A DNA stretch of 59,682 nt from Frankiaceae bacterium (GTDB lineage: Bacteria; Actinomycetota; Actinomycetes; JAFAQI01), in the NCBI GenBank assembly GCA_019239875.1, contig JAFAZI010000141.1, positions 1 to 59,682 of the forward strand, in the 5' to 3' direction. The position numbers were made by a program, and so were the translations under genes. Positions 1 to 10,080 of this stretch are shown one piece after another (positions within the stretch are counted from its first letter, which is position 1; each line of letters opens with the position of its first letter). Under the pieces are notes generated by a model. It did not search any database, was not told the origin of the DNA, and saw nothing but the letters and a program-made list of their open reading frames with translations.

Positions 1-223
1 TGTTGCCGATGGTGGTCGCCGAGTCACCAGGATTGATCACGATCGTCACGGAACCGGTGCCGTTCCCGCTGTAGTCGCCGCCGGATCCGAAGAGGTGCTT
101 GATCGGACCCGCAACGAAGATCGCGATCACCAGGATCAGCACGAGCAGTCCCACTGCCGCGACAATCGCCGCACGCCGTGAATTCGGCTCGTCCGGCTCG
201 TCCGCCATCCAGTCGAAGCTCAC
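1..223 (-). CDS. mltG: MltG/YceG-like endolytic murein transglycosylase, N-terminal part
   Basis: Only the first ~74 residues lie in the window; the gene continues beyond base 1. My translation from the GTG at 223 starts VSFDWMADEPDEPN, then has one membrane segment (about residues 19-39) and a Gly/Ser linker, and reaches VTIVINPGDSATTIGN, the conserved start of the YceG domain. The family cleaves nascent glycan strands in the periplasmic/cell-wall space and sets glycan length. The GTG overlaps the ruvX stop as GTGA, so translation is probably coupled; an in-frame ATG at 208 is the alternative start. The order alaS-ruvX-mltG is the standard actinobacterial arrangement, which supports the call despite truncation. 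Confidence 0.85.
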   Translation of the reverse strand, partial: MSFDWMADEPDEPNSRRAAIVAAVGLLVLILVIAIFVAGPIKHLFGSGGDYSGNGTGSVTIVINPGDSATTIGN

Positions 224-696
224 GCCTGCACCATCTCACCAGGGGCGACCCCCGTCGCGCGCTCTGCATCCAGGGCGTGTTGCAGGATCACGGCGGCGGC
301 GGCGGCGTCGATCGTGCCGCGTCCGGCCTTGGCGCTCACTCCTGCCGATCGCAGGCCGCGCGCGGCTTCGACCGTCGACAGGCGCTCGTCGACCAGCCGG
401 ACCGTAACGGGCGCAACCCGCCGGGCGACGTGCCGCGCGTAGTCCCGGGCCAGGTCAGCGGCCGCGCCGTCGGTGCCCGATAACGTCCGCGGAAGCCCGA
501 CGAGCACCTCCGTGGCCTCCCGCTCGGCGACGATGCGGGCGAGCTCATCGAGGTCCGCACCACGCTTGCGGTCGCGAGCGAGAACCGCTACCGGCGAGGC
601 GAGAATGCCCGCGGGATCGCAGGCAGCGACACCGACCCGCACGCTCCCGACGTCCACCCCGAGCCTCACGCCTGTCCGCACCGCAAGCATCACCAC
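220..696 (-). CDS. ruvX: RuvX/YqgF family putative pre-16S rRNA nuclease / Holliday junction resolvase-like protein
   Basis: 158 residues, the usual length for the RNase H-fold YqgF family, which in E. coli takes part in 5' maturation of 16S rRNA. Visible landmarks are LGVDVGSVRVG (12-22) with the first acidic residue, VGLPRTLSG (66-74), DERLSTVEA (103-111) and IDAAAAAVILQ (129-139) with the final Asp. The first methionine is followed by a poorly conserved stretch, so the true start may be a few codons downstream. It lies 10 bp after alaS and overlaps mltG by 4 bases, so the three genes are probably one transcript. Confidence 0.93.
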   Translation of the reverse strand: MVMLAVRTGVRLGVDVGSVRVGVAACDPAGILASPVAVLARDRKRGADLDELARIVAEREATEVLVGLPRTLSGTDGAAADLARDYARHVARRVAPVTVRLVDERLSTVEAARGLRSAGVSAKAGRGTIDAAAAAVILQHALDAERATGVAPGEMVQA

Positions 697-706
697 GGCC
701 GAGCCG

Positions 707-3388
707 TCATCCAGATTCGCCGGCCCGGCGCCCGACGAGGGTCGGCAGGTCGCGGATCACGTCGTCGAGTGCACTCGCGTTCGTGCCACCGCCCTGGGCG
801 AGATCGTCTCGACCGCCGCCACCACCGCCGAGGACTACCGCCGCCTCCCGAACGAGCTCACCCGCGCGGATCCCACGGCTGCGAGCGGACTCGTTCACGG
901 CGACGACGATGATGGGCCGGTCGTCGGCGATCGAGGCAACGGCGACCACCGCTGGCCCCCGCTGCTCCAACCGATTGCGAAGGTCGAGAGCGAGCTTCCG
1001 AAGCCCATCGGCATCGGTCCCGTCCGGCGCCCGGTGGGAGATGACCGACACACCGTTCTCGTCGGTAGCGGTCTCCGCGAGGTCGCCCGACCCCGCCATC
1101 ACCGCAGCACCGCGGAGTCGCTCGACGTCCTTCTCCAGCTCGCGAACCCGGGCGATGACCGCGCTGATGCGCTCTGGGAGCTCCTCCGGTGTGGCGTTCA
1201 TGAGACCGCTCAGCTGCGAGACGAGGACGTGCTCGCGCGCAAGGAAGTCGTAGGCGTCGGCACCGACGAGGCCTTCGATCCGGCGGGTGCCGGTGCCGAT
1301 CGACCGCTCACTCAGCAGCTTCACGAGGCCGAGCTGCGCCGATCGCATCGCGTGCGTCCCGCCGCACAGCTCACGGGCATAGTCGCCGACCTCGACGACC
1401 CGCACCGCCTCGCCGTACTTCTCGCCGAACATCGCGATCGCACCGATCTTCTTCGCCTCGTCCTGCGTCGTGACGAACGCGCGCACGGTCAGATCAGCGA
1501 GCAGTACGTCGTTGACCTCAGCCTCGATGTCCATGAGGACGCTGTCCGGCACCGCACCGGGTGACGTGAAGTCGAACCGGAAGCGCCCCGCGTCGTTCTG
1601 CGAGCCGGCCTGCGCGGCGTTGTCACCCAGCGCACGGCGGATCGCCTGGTGAACCAGGTGAGTCGCGGTGTGAGCACGCGAGATGGCCTTGCGTCGCTCG
1701 ATGTCGATCGCGGAGATCACCGGCTCACCGACCCGCACCTGACCCCGCACGACCCGACCGCGGTGCACGATGAGGTCGCTGACCGGCTTCTGCGCGTCGT
1801 ACACCTCGACCAGCGAGCCGTCGGCCAGCTCGATCGTGCCGTGATCCGCGAGCTGGCCACCGGACTCGGCGTAGAAGGGGGTCCGATCCAGGGCGACCTC
1901 GATGTCTGCGCCTTCCCCGGCACTGCGTGCGATCGCGCCGTCGACCAGCAACCCGGTGAGGATGCCTTCTGCCTCGACCTGCGCGTATCCCGTGAACGTC
2001 GTGGGACCACGGTCCAGCAGCGACCGGTACACAGAGAGGTCCGCGCGCCCGCTCTTGCGCTCGGCGGTGTCCTTCTTCGCCCGCTCACGCTGCTCGCTCA
2101 TGAGGCGGCGGAAGCCTTCCTCGTCGACCTCGAGGCCCTGCTCACGGGCCATCTCGAGCGTGAGGTCGATCGGGAAGCCGTACGTGTCGTGCAGCTGGAA
2201 GGCATCCTCGCCGGACACCGTTCGGCTGCCCTGGTCTCGGACGTCGCGGGTGACCCGCTCGAACAGGACGGAACCGGTGCGCAGCGTTGCGAGGAACGCC
2301 TCCTCCTCCTGCACCGCGACCGCCTCGATCCGGGCGGCGCTGTCGGCAAGCTCCGGGAAGCTCGGCGTCATGATCTCGACCGCGAGGTCGATGAGGTCGC
2401 CGATCGCCGGCTGCTCCACCCCCAGCAGGCGCATGGTGCGAATCGCCCGACGGATCATGCGGCGCAGGACGTAGCCCCGGCCCTCGTTGCCGGGCGTGAC
2501 GCCGTCGGCGATGAGCATCGTCGCGGTCCGAATGTGGTCGGCGATGACCCGCAGCCGGACGTCGGTCTCGGCATCCGCGCCGTACCGCTCCCCAGCCAGT
2601 TCTGACGCCCAGTCGAGCAGCGGCTTGAGCAGGTCGGTTTCGAAGATGTTGTCGACGCCCTGCAGGATCACCGCCATGCGGTCGACGCCGAGGCCGGTGT
2701 CGATGTTCTTCGCCGGAAGCTCGCCTTGCAGATGATCGACGTAGTCGTACCCGGGGCCGTCACCCCGCACGTACTGCATGAACACGAGGTTCCAGACCTC
2801 GAGGTATCGCTCCTCGTCGGCGACCGGTCCTCCGTCACGGCCGTACTCGGGCCCACGGTCGAAGTAGATCTCCGAGCACGGTCCACATGGGCCCGCGACG
2901 CCCATCGACCAGAAGTTGTCCTCGCGGCCGCGCCGTTGGACGCGCTCGGCGGGCATCCCGACCTCTTCGGTCCAGATCCGGTACGCCTCGTCATCGTCGA
3001 GGTAGACGGTCGCCCACAGGCGATGCGGGTCGAACCCGAACCCGCCGTCGTCGATCGACGTCGTCAGCAGCTCCCACGCAAGGCGGATCGCCCGCTTCTT
3101 GAAGTAGTTGCCGAACGAGAAGTTGCCGGCCATCTGGAAGAACGACACGTTGCGGCTGTTGGTCCCGACGATGTCGATGTCCGCGGTGCGCACGCATTTC
3201 TGGACGCTGGTCGCTCTCGGAAACGGGGCCGGCTCCTGGCCGAGGAAGTACGGCTTGAAGGGGACCATGCCGGCGTTGACGAGGAGCAGCGTCGGGTCAT
3301 CGAGCACCAGCGACGCTGACGGCACAACCGTGTGGTCTCGGTCCGCGAAGAACTTGATGAACCGAGCCTTAATCTCCTCGCTCTTCAC
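707..3388 (-). CDS. alaS: alanyl-tRNA synthetase
   Basis: 893 residues, full length. The class II catalytic core occupies about residues 1-350 (VIADHIRTATMLIADGV near 281-297). The editing domain carries the zinc/editing motif HTATHLVH (573-580) and CGGTH (675-679), and the C-terminal DHHA1 domain has a Gly-rich GGGGGGRDD stretch near residue 860. It charges tRNA-Ala in the cytosol and hydrolyses mischarged Ser/Gly. The start is a GTG (VKSEEIKARF). Upstream, between this gene and the DUF6167-like gene, lies a short intergenic repeat (3401-3436) related to one upstream of pdxT. Confidence 0.98.
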   Translation of the reverse strand: MKSEEIKARFIKFFADRDHTVVPSASLVLDDPTLLLVNAGMVPFKPYFLGQEPAPFPRATSVQKCVRTADIDIVGTNSRNVSFFQMAGNFSFGNYFKKRAIRLAWELLTTSIDDGGFGFDPHRLWATVYLDDDEAYRIWTEEVGMPAERVQRRGREDNFWSMGVAGPCGPCSEIYFDRGPEYGRDGGPVADEERYLEVWNLVFMQYVRGDGPGYDYVDHLQGELPAKNIDTGLGVDRMAVILQGVDNIFETDLLKPLLDWASELAGERYGADAETDVRLRVIADHIRTATMLIADGVTPGNEGRGYVLRRMIRRAIRTMRLLGVEQPAIGDLIDLAVEIMTPSFPELADSAARIEAVAVQEEEAFLATLRTGSVLFERVTRDVRDQGSRTVSGEDAFQLHDTYGFPIDLTLEMAREQGLEVDEEGFRRLMSEQRERAKKDTAERKSGRADLSVYRSLLDRGPTTFTGYAQVEAEGILTGLLVDGAIARSAGEGADIEVALDRTPFYAESGGQLADHGTIELADGSLVEVYDAQKPVSDLIVHRGRVVRGQVRVGEPVISAIDIERRKAISRAHTATHLVHQAIRRALGDNAAQAGSQNDAGRFRFDFTSPGAVPDSVLMDIEAEVNDVLLADLTVRAFVTTQDEAKKIGAIAMFGEKYGEAVRVVEVGDYARELCGGTHAMRSAQLGLVKLLSERSIGTGTRRIEGLVGADAYDFLAREHVLVSQLSGLMNATPEELPERISAVIARVRELEKDVERLRGAAVMAGSGDLAETATDENGVSVISHRAPDGTDADGLRKLALDLRNRLEQRGPAVVAVASIADDRPIIVVAVNESARSRGIRAGELVREAAVVLGGGGGGRDDLAQGGGTNASALDDVIRDLPTLVGRRAGESG

Positions 3389-3400
3389 CGGGGCCCCCGG

Positions 3401-3436
3401 GGAGCTGTGAGCGCAGCGAGCAGATTTGTGGGGCGG
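3401..3436. repeat. dispersed intergenic repeat, copy 1
   Basis: This stretch, with core TGTGAGCGCAGCGAG followed by a GTGGGG block, resembles 22040-22074 (TGTGAGCGAAGCGAG...GTGGGG) over about 35 bases with few mismatches. Both copies lie exactly between the stop of one minus-strand gene and the start of the next, in the same orientation. A shorter relative (GCGAGCGAAGCGAGCGG) occurs near 19580. Function unknown. Confidence 0.5.
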
Positions 3437-3437
3437 T

Positions 3438-3662
3438 TCATGCGGCCGGGTGCTCGTCGATGCCTAGGGCCTCACGCAGCTCGAGTTCGCGGGCGGCGGC
3501 GGACTCCTGCACGATCGCCCACCACTCGGAAAGCCGGCCGCCGACTCCGGTGGCCTGTCCGGCAAGTCCTTCCGGCGTCCACTTGTGCGCAGCTTGGGTG
3601 ACCCGTCGTACGACGAGAACCCCCGCCGTCGCACCGAAGGCGACGTAGAACAGCCGCCTCAC
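3438..3662 (-). CDS. small DUF6167-like membrane-anchored protein
   Basis: 74 residues. It starts [23 protein letters not shown], one hydrophobic segment, followed by a short amphipathic region (KWTPEGLAGQATGVGGRLSEWW) and an acidic tail ELREALGI. This pattern and its position between alaS and the DUF948 gene match the DUF6167 family of actinobacteria. Function unknown. It overlaps the upstream DUF948 gene by 4 bases (ATGA), so the two are probably co-translated. Confidence 0.7.
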   Translation of the reverse strand: MRRLFYVAFGATAGVLVVRRVTQAAHKWTPEGLAGQATGVGGRLSEWWAIVQESAAARELELREALGIDEHPAA

Positions 3663-4111
3663 TTGGTGGCCTTTCGGGCAGCCTTCGACGCTGCCTTGTC
3701 GGCCTTCATCTGAAGCTTGATGCGCTTGCGCATCTCGTCCTCGTTCTTGCCGTTGATGGCCTTCCGCACCCCGTAGGAGAAGGCGGCCACCTTGATCAGC
3801 GGGGAGCCCATCGTCGCGGAGAACAGTGCGGTCAGTGCGCGCGCATTCGTCGAGATGTCCTCCACGTTGGAGGCGATCGTGTCGACGCGGGTGAGCTCGG
3901 CATTGACCTGGACGACCGACGTCGTGACCTCACCCAGCAGCGGAACCGTCTGGTCGGCCACGCCGTGGACGAGCTTGCCGGTCTCTCCGATCACCTTGCC
4001 GAGCTTGACGAGGACGTAGGCGAGGAAGCACACGAGGATGGCCCAGAACACGGCCACGATCAGCCCAGCGATCTCACCGCCGGACAGCCCGCCGCTTGCC
4101 GTCGTGATCAC
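3659..4111 (-). CDS. DUF948 family single-pass membrane protein
   Basis: 150 residues. One transmembrane helix lies at about residues 12-36 ([22 protein letters not shown]), followed by an amphipathic helical region with [21 protein letters not shown], typical of the DUF948 family (a general-stress-like coiled coil), and a lysine/alanine-rich basic tail. Members sit beside alaS in most actinobacteria; no biochemical role is established. It overlaps both rarA (upstream) and the DUF6167-like gene (downstream) by four bases, giving a rarA-DUF948-DUF6167-alaS-ruvX-mltG unit. Confidence 0.88.
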   Translation of the reverse strand: MITTASGGLSGGEIAGLIVAVFWAILVCFLAYVLVKLGKVIGETGKLVHGVADQTVPLLGEVTTSVVQVNAELTRVDTIASNVEDISTNARALTALFSATMGSPLIKVAAFSYGVRKAINGKNEDEMRKRIKLQMKADKAASKAARKATK

Positions 4112-5451
4112 TGGCCTGCTCCATCCTCATCCGGTGCACCACGCACGGTCGCGCGCAGTGCTGCGAGCCGCTCGCTCGCCGCCCGCTCCGCTCCTCGGTC
4201 CGAGGGGCGGTAGTAGTCCCGGCCGACGACCTCGTCCGGCGGATATTGCTGTTCGACGACACCGCCCGGGAAGTCATGAGGGTATCGGTAGCCGCGACCG
4301 TGTTCTAACCGCTTCGCGCCGGGATAGTGCGAGTCACGCAGCGCCGGGGGCACTCGGCCCGCCCGGCCGGCCTGGACGTCAGCGGTCGCGGCGCCGATCG
4401 CTGTGATCACCGCATTGCTCTTCGGCGAGAGAGCGAGGTGGATGGTCGCCTGCGCCAGGTTCAGACGCGCCTCGGGAAGGCCGACGAGCTCGAGTGCGTG
4501 AGCAGCCGCCACCGCGACGTTGAGCGCACCAGGCTCTGCGAGCCCGACGTCCTCGCTGGCGAAGATCACCAGCCGGCGGGCGATGAACCGCGGGTCCTCT
4601 CCCGCTTCGAGCATGCGTGCGAGGTAGTGCAGGGCCGCGTCGACGTCGCTGCCCCGCAGGCTCTTGATGAAGGCGCTGATGACGTCGTAGTGCTGGTCAC
4701 CCTCCCGGTCGTAGCGCACTGCCGCTCGGTCGACTGCCTGTTCGAGGAGCTCCAGGTCGATCGACCCGCGCTCGAGGGTGCGCGCCGCGCCGGCCGCCGC
4801 GTCCAGCGCGGTCAGCGCCCGACGGGCGTCGCCCGCCGAGAGCCGGAGCAGGTGGTCAAGGCTCTCGGCGGGCAGCTGGAGGTCGCCGCCGAGGCCACGT
4901 GGGTCCTGGAGCGCTCGCTCGATCAGCAGCTCGATCGCCTCGTCACCCAGGGGCTCGAGGGTCAGCAGCAGCGAGCGCGACAGCAGCGGCGAGATCACCG
5001 AGAAGAACGGGTTCTCCGTGGTCGCCCCGACGAAGGTGACGAGCCCGGCCTCGACGCCTGGCAGCAGTGCGTCCTGCTGTGACTTGGAGAAGCGATGGAC
5101 CTCGTCGACGAACAACACGGTGCGCTCACCCTGGAAGGACAGCCGGTCCTTGGCCGCGGCGATCGCCTCACGGACGTCCTTCACCCCCGCGGTGACGGCA
5201 GAGAGCTCCACGAAGTGTCGGCCCGCGGCGAGGAGCCGCGCGATGGTGGTCTTGCCGCTCCCCGGCGGACCCCAAAGCAGGACGCTCGTCGTACCGCCGC
5301 CGTCGACCAGCTGGCGAAGGGGCGCGCCCGGCGCAAGCAGGTGGGACTGCCCGACAACCTCATCGAGCGATCGCGGCCGCATCCGCGCAGCGAGCGGGGC
5401 GGCCGCGTCAGCCGCCTCGTCGGCGGCCTGCGAGAACAGGTCGCCCGCCAC
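4108..5451 (-). CDS. rarA: replication-associated recombination protein A (RarA/MgsA AAA+ ATPase)
   Basis: 447 residues from the GTG at 5451, whose product begins [17 protein letters not shown], like other actinobacterial RarA; the open frame extends to 5550, but that extension is unlike the family and overlaps an inverted repeat. Visible: Walker [10 protein letters not shown] (61-69), Walker B FVDE (114-117), sensor-1 GATTENP, and a C-terminal clamp/tetramerisation region with [20 protein letters not shown]. RarA acts at stalled forks with the clamp loader and SSB. The 168-base gap to aspS contains nested inverted repeats (5489-5591) that would lie in the rarA leader RNA. No good Shine-Dalgarno precedes the GTG, so the start is likely but not certain. 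Confidence 0.93.
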   Translation of the reverse strand: MAGDLFSQAADEAADAAAPLAARMRPRSLDEVVGQSHLLAPGAPLRQLVDGGGTTSVLLWGPPGSGKTTIARLLAAGRHFVELSAVTAGVKDVREAIAAAKDRLSFQGERTVLFVDEVHRFSKSQQDALLPGVEAGLVTFVGATTENPFFSVISPLLSRSLLLTLEPLGDEAIELLIERALQDPRGLGGDLQLPAESLDHLLRLSAGDARRALTALDAAAGAARTLERGSIDLELLEQAVDRAAVRYDREGDQHYDVISAFIKSLRGSDVDAALHYLARMLEAGEDPRFIARRLVIFASEDVGLAEPGALNVAVAAAHALELVGLPEARLNLAQATIHLALSPKSNAVITAIGAATADVQAGRAGRVPPALRDSHYPGAKRLEHGRGYRYPHDFPGGVVEQQYPPDEVVGRDYYRPSDRGAERAASERLAALRATVRGAPDEDGAGQ

Positions 5452-5488
5452 GCCGTCGAGCCTATGCCGCAACCGTACTTCGACCGGG

Positions 5489-5591
5489 CTGCCCGATCCT
5501 GAACATAACCACCACCGCCCCGCAGGGGCGGACGCTCGCGGCACGCTCAACCTCAGACGGCGGCGCGGCAGATGTGTTCAGGATCGGGCAG
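5489..5591. repeat. nested inverted repeats in the aspS-rarA gap
   Basis: A perfect 17-bp inverted repeat, CTGCCCGATCCTGAACA (5489-5505) and its complement (5575-5591), encloses a second perfect 7-bp hairpin, CCGCCCC-GCA-GGGGCGG (5515-5531). No T-run follows on either strand. In minus-strand RNA the structure would lie after aspS and about 38 bases before the rarA start. It could be a terminator/attenuator, a small mobile palindromic repeat, or a protein site; I cannot tell which. Confidence 0.75.
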
Positions 5592-5619
5592 AAAGTAGCG
5601 GGGGGGCGCCGAGCGGCGG

Positions 5620-7362
5620 CTACTCCTCCGGTACGGCGTCGATGCCGGCCTCGGCCCGCTGTTCGGCGGTGATGGGGGTGGGCGCGCCGGTCAGCGGGTC
5701 GCCGCCGCTCGACGCCTTCGGGAATGCCATCGTCTCGCGGATGGCGTCGGTGCCGAGCAGCTCCGCGACCAACCGGTCGATGCCGAACGCGATGCCGCCG
5801 TGAGGTGGCGGCCCGTACTTGAACGCTTCGAGCAGGAAGCCGAACTTGCTCTCGGCCTCCGCACGGGTCAGTCCGATCACGTCGAACACCCGCTGCTGCA
5901 TCTCGCCGCGATGGATACGGATGGAGCCGCCGCCGAGCTCGACGCCGTTGCCGACCACGTCGTACGCGCGGGCCAGCGCCGCCTCCGGGTCGTCCTGGAA
6001 CGTCTTCTCCCAGTCGACGGACGGCGCCGTGAACGGGTGATGCACCGCCGTCCAGCCCGCACCGTCCCCGGTCGGCTCGAACATCGGAGCGTCGACGACC
6101 CACAAGAACTTCCACTCGTCAGTTCGGACGAGACCTTGCTGCTGGGCAACGGCGAGCCGGAGCGCGCCAAGCATCTCGAGCGTCGTACGACGGGGGCCGG
6201 CCGCGAACAGGATCGCGTCACCAGGCTGTGCCCCCGCGGCCTCGGGCAGTGACGCCAGCCGGTCGGGCTCGAGTCGGGTGATCGATCCTTTCGGCTCGCC
6301 GGTCGTGGGGATCAGCAGCCAGGCGATCCCCTTTCCACCGCGCGACTTCGCCCAGTCCTGCCAGGCGTCGAGCTCCTTGCGCGTGTACGCCGCGCCGCCC
6401 GGGACGACGACCGCGCCGACATGCTCCGCCTGGAACACCCGGAACTCCGTGCCCGCCATGTGCTCGGTGAGGTCGACCAGCTCGAGCTCGAACCGGAGAT
6501 CCGGCTTGTCGGAGCCGTAGCGCCGCATCGCCTCCCAGTACGACATCCGCGGGAATGGTGTCGGGAGCTCGATCCCGAGCAGCTCTCGCCACAGGGTCGC
6601 CAACAGGTCCTCGGTGAGCGCGAAGATGTCCTCCTCGTCGAGGAAGGACATCTCGATGTCGAGCTGGGTGAACTCCGCGGTCCGGTCGGCCCGGAAGTCC
6701 TCATCGCGGAAGCATCGTGCGATCTGGTAGTACCGCTCGAGGCCGCCAACCATCAGCAGCTGCTTGAACAGCTGCGGCGACTGCGGGAGCGCGTACCAGT
6801 GTCCGGGTTGAAGGCGCACCGGCACGAGGAAGTCGCGCGCGCCCTCCGGGGTCGACCGCGTGAGGTACGGCGTCTCGACGTCGACGAAGCCCCGGCTCTC
6901 CATCACATGACGCATCAGCGAGATCGCCTTGGCGCGGGTGCGAACCGCTCGCGCGGGGCCGGTCCGGCGCAGATCGAGGTAGCGGTGTTTCCACCGGAGC
7001 ATCTCGTCGACGCCGGACTCGATCTCGTCCGAGCCGTCGATGGGGAACGGCAGCGGCTCGCTCTCGCTCAACACCGTGACGGCCGATGCGACGACCTCGA
7101 TCTCCCCGGTCGCCAGGTTCGGGTTGACGTTGCCCTCGGTGCGCGCCGTCACCTCGCCACCGACCGAGATGCACCACTCGCTCCGGAGCGCGTGAACCTC
7201 GGGGAGATCGCGGCACACGACCTGGACCGACCCGCTCGCGTCGCGCACGTCAAGGAACGTGACGCCGCCGTGGTCGCGACGGCGAGCGACCCATCCCGCG
7301 AGGGTCACCGAGGTCCCGACGTCACCGACCCGCAGGTCGCCCGCGTCGTGGGTCCGGATCAC
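5620..7362 (-). CDS. aspS: aspartyl-tRNA synthetase (bacterial type, probably non-discriminating)
   Basis: 580 residues, bacterial length including the GAD insertion. The N-terminal OB anticodon-binding fold contains [11 protein letters not shown] (23-33); class II motif 2 is FRDEDFR (218-224), and motif 3 AFGIDRLV lies near residue 535. His31 in the OB fold is the residue found in non-discriminating enzymes such as those of Pseudomonas and Mycobacterium, which also charge tRNA-Asn ahead of GatCAB; discriminating enzymes have Leu there. That assignment is inference from one position. The start codon overlaps the hisS stop by 4 bases. Confidence 0.97.
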   Translation of the reverse strand: MIRTHDAGDLRVGDVGTSVTLAGWVARRRDHGGVTFLDVRDASGSVQVVCRDLPEVHALRSEWCISVGGEVTARTEGNVNPNLATGEIEVVASAVTVLSESEPLPFPIDGSDEIESGVDEMLRWKHRYLDLRRTGPARAVRTRAKAISLMRHVMESRGFVDVETPYLTRSTPEGARDFLVPVRLQPGHWYALPQSPQLFKQLLMVGGLERYYQIARCFRDEDFRADRTAEFTQLDIEMSFLDEEDIFALTEDLLATLWRELLGIELPTPFPRMSYWEAMRRYGSDKPDLRFELELVDLTEHMAGTEFRVFQAEHVGAVVVPGGAAYTRKELDAWQDWAKSRGGKGIAWLLIPTTGEPKGSITRLEPDRLASLPEAAGAQPGDAILFAAGPRRTTLEMLGALRLAVAQQQGLVRTDEWKFLWVVDAPMFEPTGDGAGWTAVHHPFTAPSVDWEKTFQDDPEAALARAYDVVGNGVELGGGSIRIHRGEMQQRVFDVIGLTRAEAESKFGFLLEAFKYGPPPHGGIAFGIDRLVAELLGTDAIRETMAFPKASSGGDPLTGAPTPITAEQRAEAGIDAVPEE

Positions 7363-8621
7363 CGCAGCCTCTTTTCGATTGTCTCGAGCAGTTCGTCCAG
7401 TGCGACCGGTTCCTGGCCGCCGGTGCCCAGGTCCTTCACCTGCGCGACCCCGGCCTCGAGATCTCGCTCCCCCACCACGATGGCGATCGACGCACCCGAC
7501 CGGTCAGCCGCCTTCATCGCGCCCTTCAGGCCACGGTCGCCGTATGCGAGGTCGGCCGCAACTCCACGCCGGCGCAGGTCGGCGACGACCGGCACCAGGC
7601 ACTGCTTCGCGGCGGCGCCGAGTGGCACGGCGAAGACCTCACAGCCGGCACCGGCCGTGATCTCGACCGACTCGGCCTTCAGCGCGAGCACCGTCCGGTC
7701 GACCCCGAGTGCCCAGCCGACTCCCGGCAGCTGTGGCCCCCCGACCTGCTCGGACAGCCCGTCGTACCGGCCGCCGCCGCCCACCGCCGACTGGGACCCG
7801 AGGCCGTCGTGCACGAACTCGAACGTGGTGCGGGTGTAGTAGTCGAGCCCGCGAACCAGCCGCGGCGTCTCCTCCCACGTCACGCCGAGGTCGGCGAGGT
7901 AGCCACGGACCAGGTCGTAGTGCGCTTTGCAGTCGTCACAGAGCGAGTCCGCCATGACCGGAGCGTCGCCGACCTGCGCGACGACCTCGGGTCGCTTGTC
8001 GTCGAGCACCCGCAACGGGTTGATCTCGATCCGCTTGCGAGTCTCGGCGTCGAGGTCGAGCCCGCTCAGGAATTCGACGAGCCGCGCTCGGTAGACCGGC
8101 CGGCACTCGGCGTCGCCGAGGGAGTTGAGCAGCAGGCGGACCTGCGTGAGACCGAGGTCGCGATAGATCTGCGCGCCGAGCGAGACGATCTCGGCGTCTA
8201 GCGCCGGGTCGTCGACCCCGAGCGCTTCGGCACCCACCTGGCTGAAGTGTCGGTAGCGGCCCGCCTGCGGCCGCTCGTAGCGGTAGTACGAGCCGGAGTA
8301 CCAGAGCTTCACCGGCAGCTGGCCGGCGTAGAGGCGGTGCTGCACGACCGCCCGTACGACGCCGGCGGTCCCCTCCGGCTTCAGGCTCAGGTTGTCGCCG
8401 CCCCGCGTCGTGAAGGAGTACATCTCCTTCGAGACGACGTCGGTGGACTCACCCACGCCCCGTTCGAACAGCGCGGTGTGCTCGAACGTCGGGGTTTCGA
8501 TGTAGCCGTAACCGGCGCGGCGCAACGGTGCAGCCATCGCCTCGCGAACGGCGAGGAACGCCTCGGACTCCGGCGGAAGGAGGTCGTAGGTCCCCTTCGG
8601 CGCCGAGAACGTGGCTGTCAT
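7359..8621 (-). CDS. hisS: histidyl-tRNA synthetase
   Basis: 420 residues, normal size. It starts [19 protein letters not shown], with the conserved PKGTxDLLP. Class II motif 2 is seen in [17 protein letters not shown], the histidine A motif in [15 protein letters not shown], motif 3 in [15 protein letters not shown], and a C-terminal anticodon-binding domain ends the protein. It overlaps the metallo-hydrolase gene upstream and aspS downstream by four bases each, so the three are translationally coupled. Confidence 0.98.
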   Translation of the reverse strand: MTATFSAPKGTYDLLPPESEAFLAVREAMAAPLRRAGYGYIETPTFEHTALFERGVGESTDVVSKEMYSFTTRGGDNLSLKPEGTAGVVRAVVQHRLYAGQLPVKLWYSGSYYRYERPQAGRYRHFSQVGAEALGVDDPALDAEIVSLGAQIYRDLGLTQVRLLLNSLGDAECRPVYRARLVEFLSGLDLDAETRKRIEINPLRVLDDKRPEVVAQVGDAPVMADSLCDDCKAHYDLVRGYLADLGVTWEETPRLVRGLDYYTRTTFEFVHDGLGSQSAVGGGGRYDGLSEQVGGPQLPGVGWALGVDRTVLALKAESVEITAGAGCEVFAVPLGAAAKQCLVPVVADLRRRGVAADLAYGDRGLKGAMKAADRSGASIAIVVGERDLEAGVAQVKDLGTGGQEPVALDELLETIEKRLR

Positions 8622-9310
8622 AGCCCGCGCCGGACCGGTGACTGCGCCGCGAGGTCGACCAGGAAGGGATTCGTGAGGCGTTCCCGCCCGATCGTGGTGT
8701 CCGGTCCGTGGCCGGGGCGGACGACCGTCTCGTCAGGAAGGGTGAGCGGGAACGCCAGAGAACGTTGCATCTGCTCCCAGGAACCGCCAGGCAGATCGGT
8801 CCGCCCGATCGAACCCGCGAACAGCAGGTCGCCCGAGAACAGCTCGCCACCACCAAGGAACGTGACCGACCCTTCGGTGTGCCCGGGTGTCGCGTCGACG
8901 CGCAACGACAGGCCCGCGAGCTCGAGCGTCTCGCCGTCGACGAGCTCGCGGACGTCGTCAGGCTCCGCGAAGGACAGCCGGCCGAAGATCGGTGTACCTG
9001 GCGGGACCCCCAGTCCCATCGCCGGGTCGGTCAACATCGGGCGGTCGGCCGGGTGAATGAGAGCCGGGACGTCCTTCGCGCCACAGACAGGCGTGACGGA
9101 GAACATGTGGTCGAGATGCCCGTGGGTGAGGAGGACCGCGACCGGCTGCAGCCGGTACTCGGCCAACACGTCATCCAGCGGCCCCTCGGCCTCGACACCG
9201 GGGTCGATGACGACGCACTGCTCGCCGCTTCCTGGCGCCACGATCCAGCAGTTCGTCCCGAACGGGCCAGCCGGAAAGCCGACGACGAGCATCAAAGTCC
9301 TCTCAGACAC
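8618..9310 (-). CDS. metallo-beta-lactamase fold hydrolase (glyoxalase II-like)
   Basis: 230 residues. The di-metal motif is THGHLDHM (H63, H65, D67, H68); further ligands lie in [13 protein letters not shown] and [19 protein letters not shown], and the RPGHGPDTT end is typical of hydroxyacylglutathione-hydrolase-like enzymes. Actinobacteria lack glutathione, so the thioester substrate is probably another thiol or is unknown. An internal Met (codon at 9292, [16 protein letters not shown]) is an equally good start. The gene lies next to hisS as in Mycobacterium (Rv2581c-Rv2580c). The divergent plus-strand FKBP gene begins 95 bp away. Confidence 0.93.
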   Translation of the reverse strand: MSERTLMLVVGFPAGPFGTNCWIVAPGSGEQCVVIDPGVEAEGPLDDVLAEYRLQPVAVLLTHGHLDHMFSVTPVCGAKDVPALIHPADRPMLTDPAMGLGVPPGTPIFGRLSFAEPDDVRELVDGETLELAGLSLRVDATPGHTEGSVTFLGGGELFSGDLLFAGSIGRTDLPGGSWEQMQRSLAFPLTLPDETVVRPGHGPDTTIGRERLTNPFLVDLAAQSPVRRGL

Positions 9311-9405
9311 GCGGGAGGTCCTTCATGACCTCTTAAGGCGAGCCTAGCGAGCGGTTGCCTAGACTCTCCGAGGCATTTGTTCCAGGCGATTCTGGAGGAC
9401 CTACC

Positions 9406-10080
9406 GTGGCGACCAGCCGACGCCGCGAGCGCGAGCTCGCCCGCCGCCGCTTCGAGCGACGCCGTCAAGCCGAGATCGAGCGCCGGGCGAAGGCCAAGCG
9501 GCGCAACACGATCATCGGCGCGACGGCCGGGACCGCCGCGGTCATCGCGGGCGTCATCGTCCTGGTCATCGCCTTGTCCGGCGGTTCCGACAAGAAGCAG
9601 TCGATCAGCAGCGGCAAGAAGCCGACGCCATCCGCGTCGCCATCGCCGTCCAAGGCGCCGAAGCCGCCGAAGAAGTGCGCGACGATCAAGCCCAACCCGC
9701 CGGCGAAGGGCGAGCCGCGAATCCCACCGGTCAAGGGCAAGCCCTCCGCCAAGCTCGTGAGCAAGGACATCACGGTGGGCTCCGGCAAAGCGGCCAAGGC
9801 AGGCGACCACGTCACCGTCAAGTACGTGGGTGTGTCGTGCAGCACCGGCGTGGTGTTCGACGCGTCGTACACCGACGGCGCACCGAAGCAGGAATTCGAC
9901 TTCGACCTCGGCGCCGGCGCAGTCATCCAGGGCTGGGACCAGGGCGTGGTCGGCATGAAGCCCGGCGGCGTGCGGGAGCTCGTGATCCCGGCCTCCCTCG
10001 GGTACGGCGCCACGGGCTCCGGGCCGAAGATTGCACCGAACGAGACGCTGATCTTCGTGATCACGTTGGTCAAGGTGTGA
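9406..10080 (+). CDS. membrane-anchored FKBP-type peptidyl-prolyl isomerase
   Basis: 224 residues from the GTG at 9406, chosen because a GGAGGA Shine-Dalgarno lies at 9394-9399; the frame is open further upstream without such a site. The product has a short, highly basic N-terminal coil (ATSRRRERELARRRFERRRQ), one transmembrane helix (about 36-58), a Lys/Pro/Ser linker, and a C-terminal FKBP domain with KYVGVSCSTGVVFDASY, GAGAVIQGWDQGVVGMKPGG and LGYGATGSGPKIAPNETL. The basic-coil-plus-anchor N terminus is the type normally attached to actinobacterial cyclophilins at this locus. The domain should lie outside the membrane and assist folding of exported proteins. It overlaps the cyclophilin gene by 4 bases. 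Confidence 0.93.
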   Translation: MATSRRRERELARRRFERRRQAEIERRAKAKRRNTIIGATAGTAAVIAGVIVLVIALSGGSDKKQSISSGKKPTPSASPSPSKAPKPPKKCATIKPNPPAKGEPRIPPVKGKPSAKLVSKDITVGSGKAAKAGDHVTVKYVGVSCSTGVVFDASYTDGAPKQEFDFDLGAGAVIQGWDQGVVGMKPGGVRELVIPASLGYGATGSGPKIAPNETLIFVITLVKV

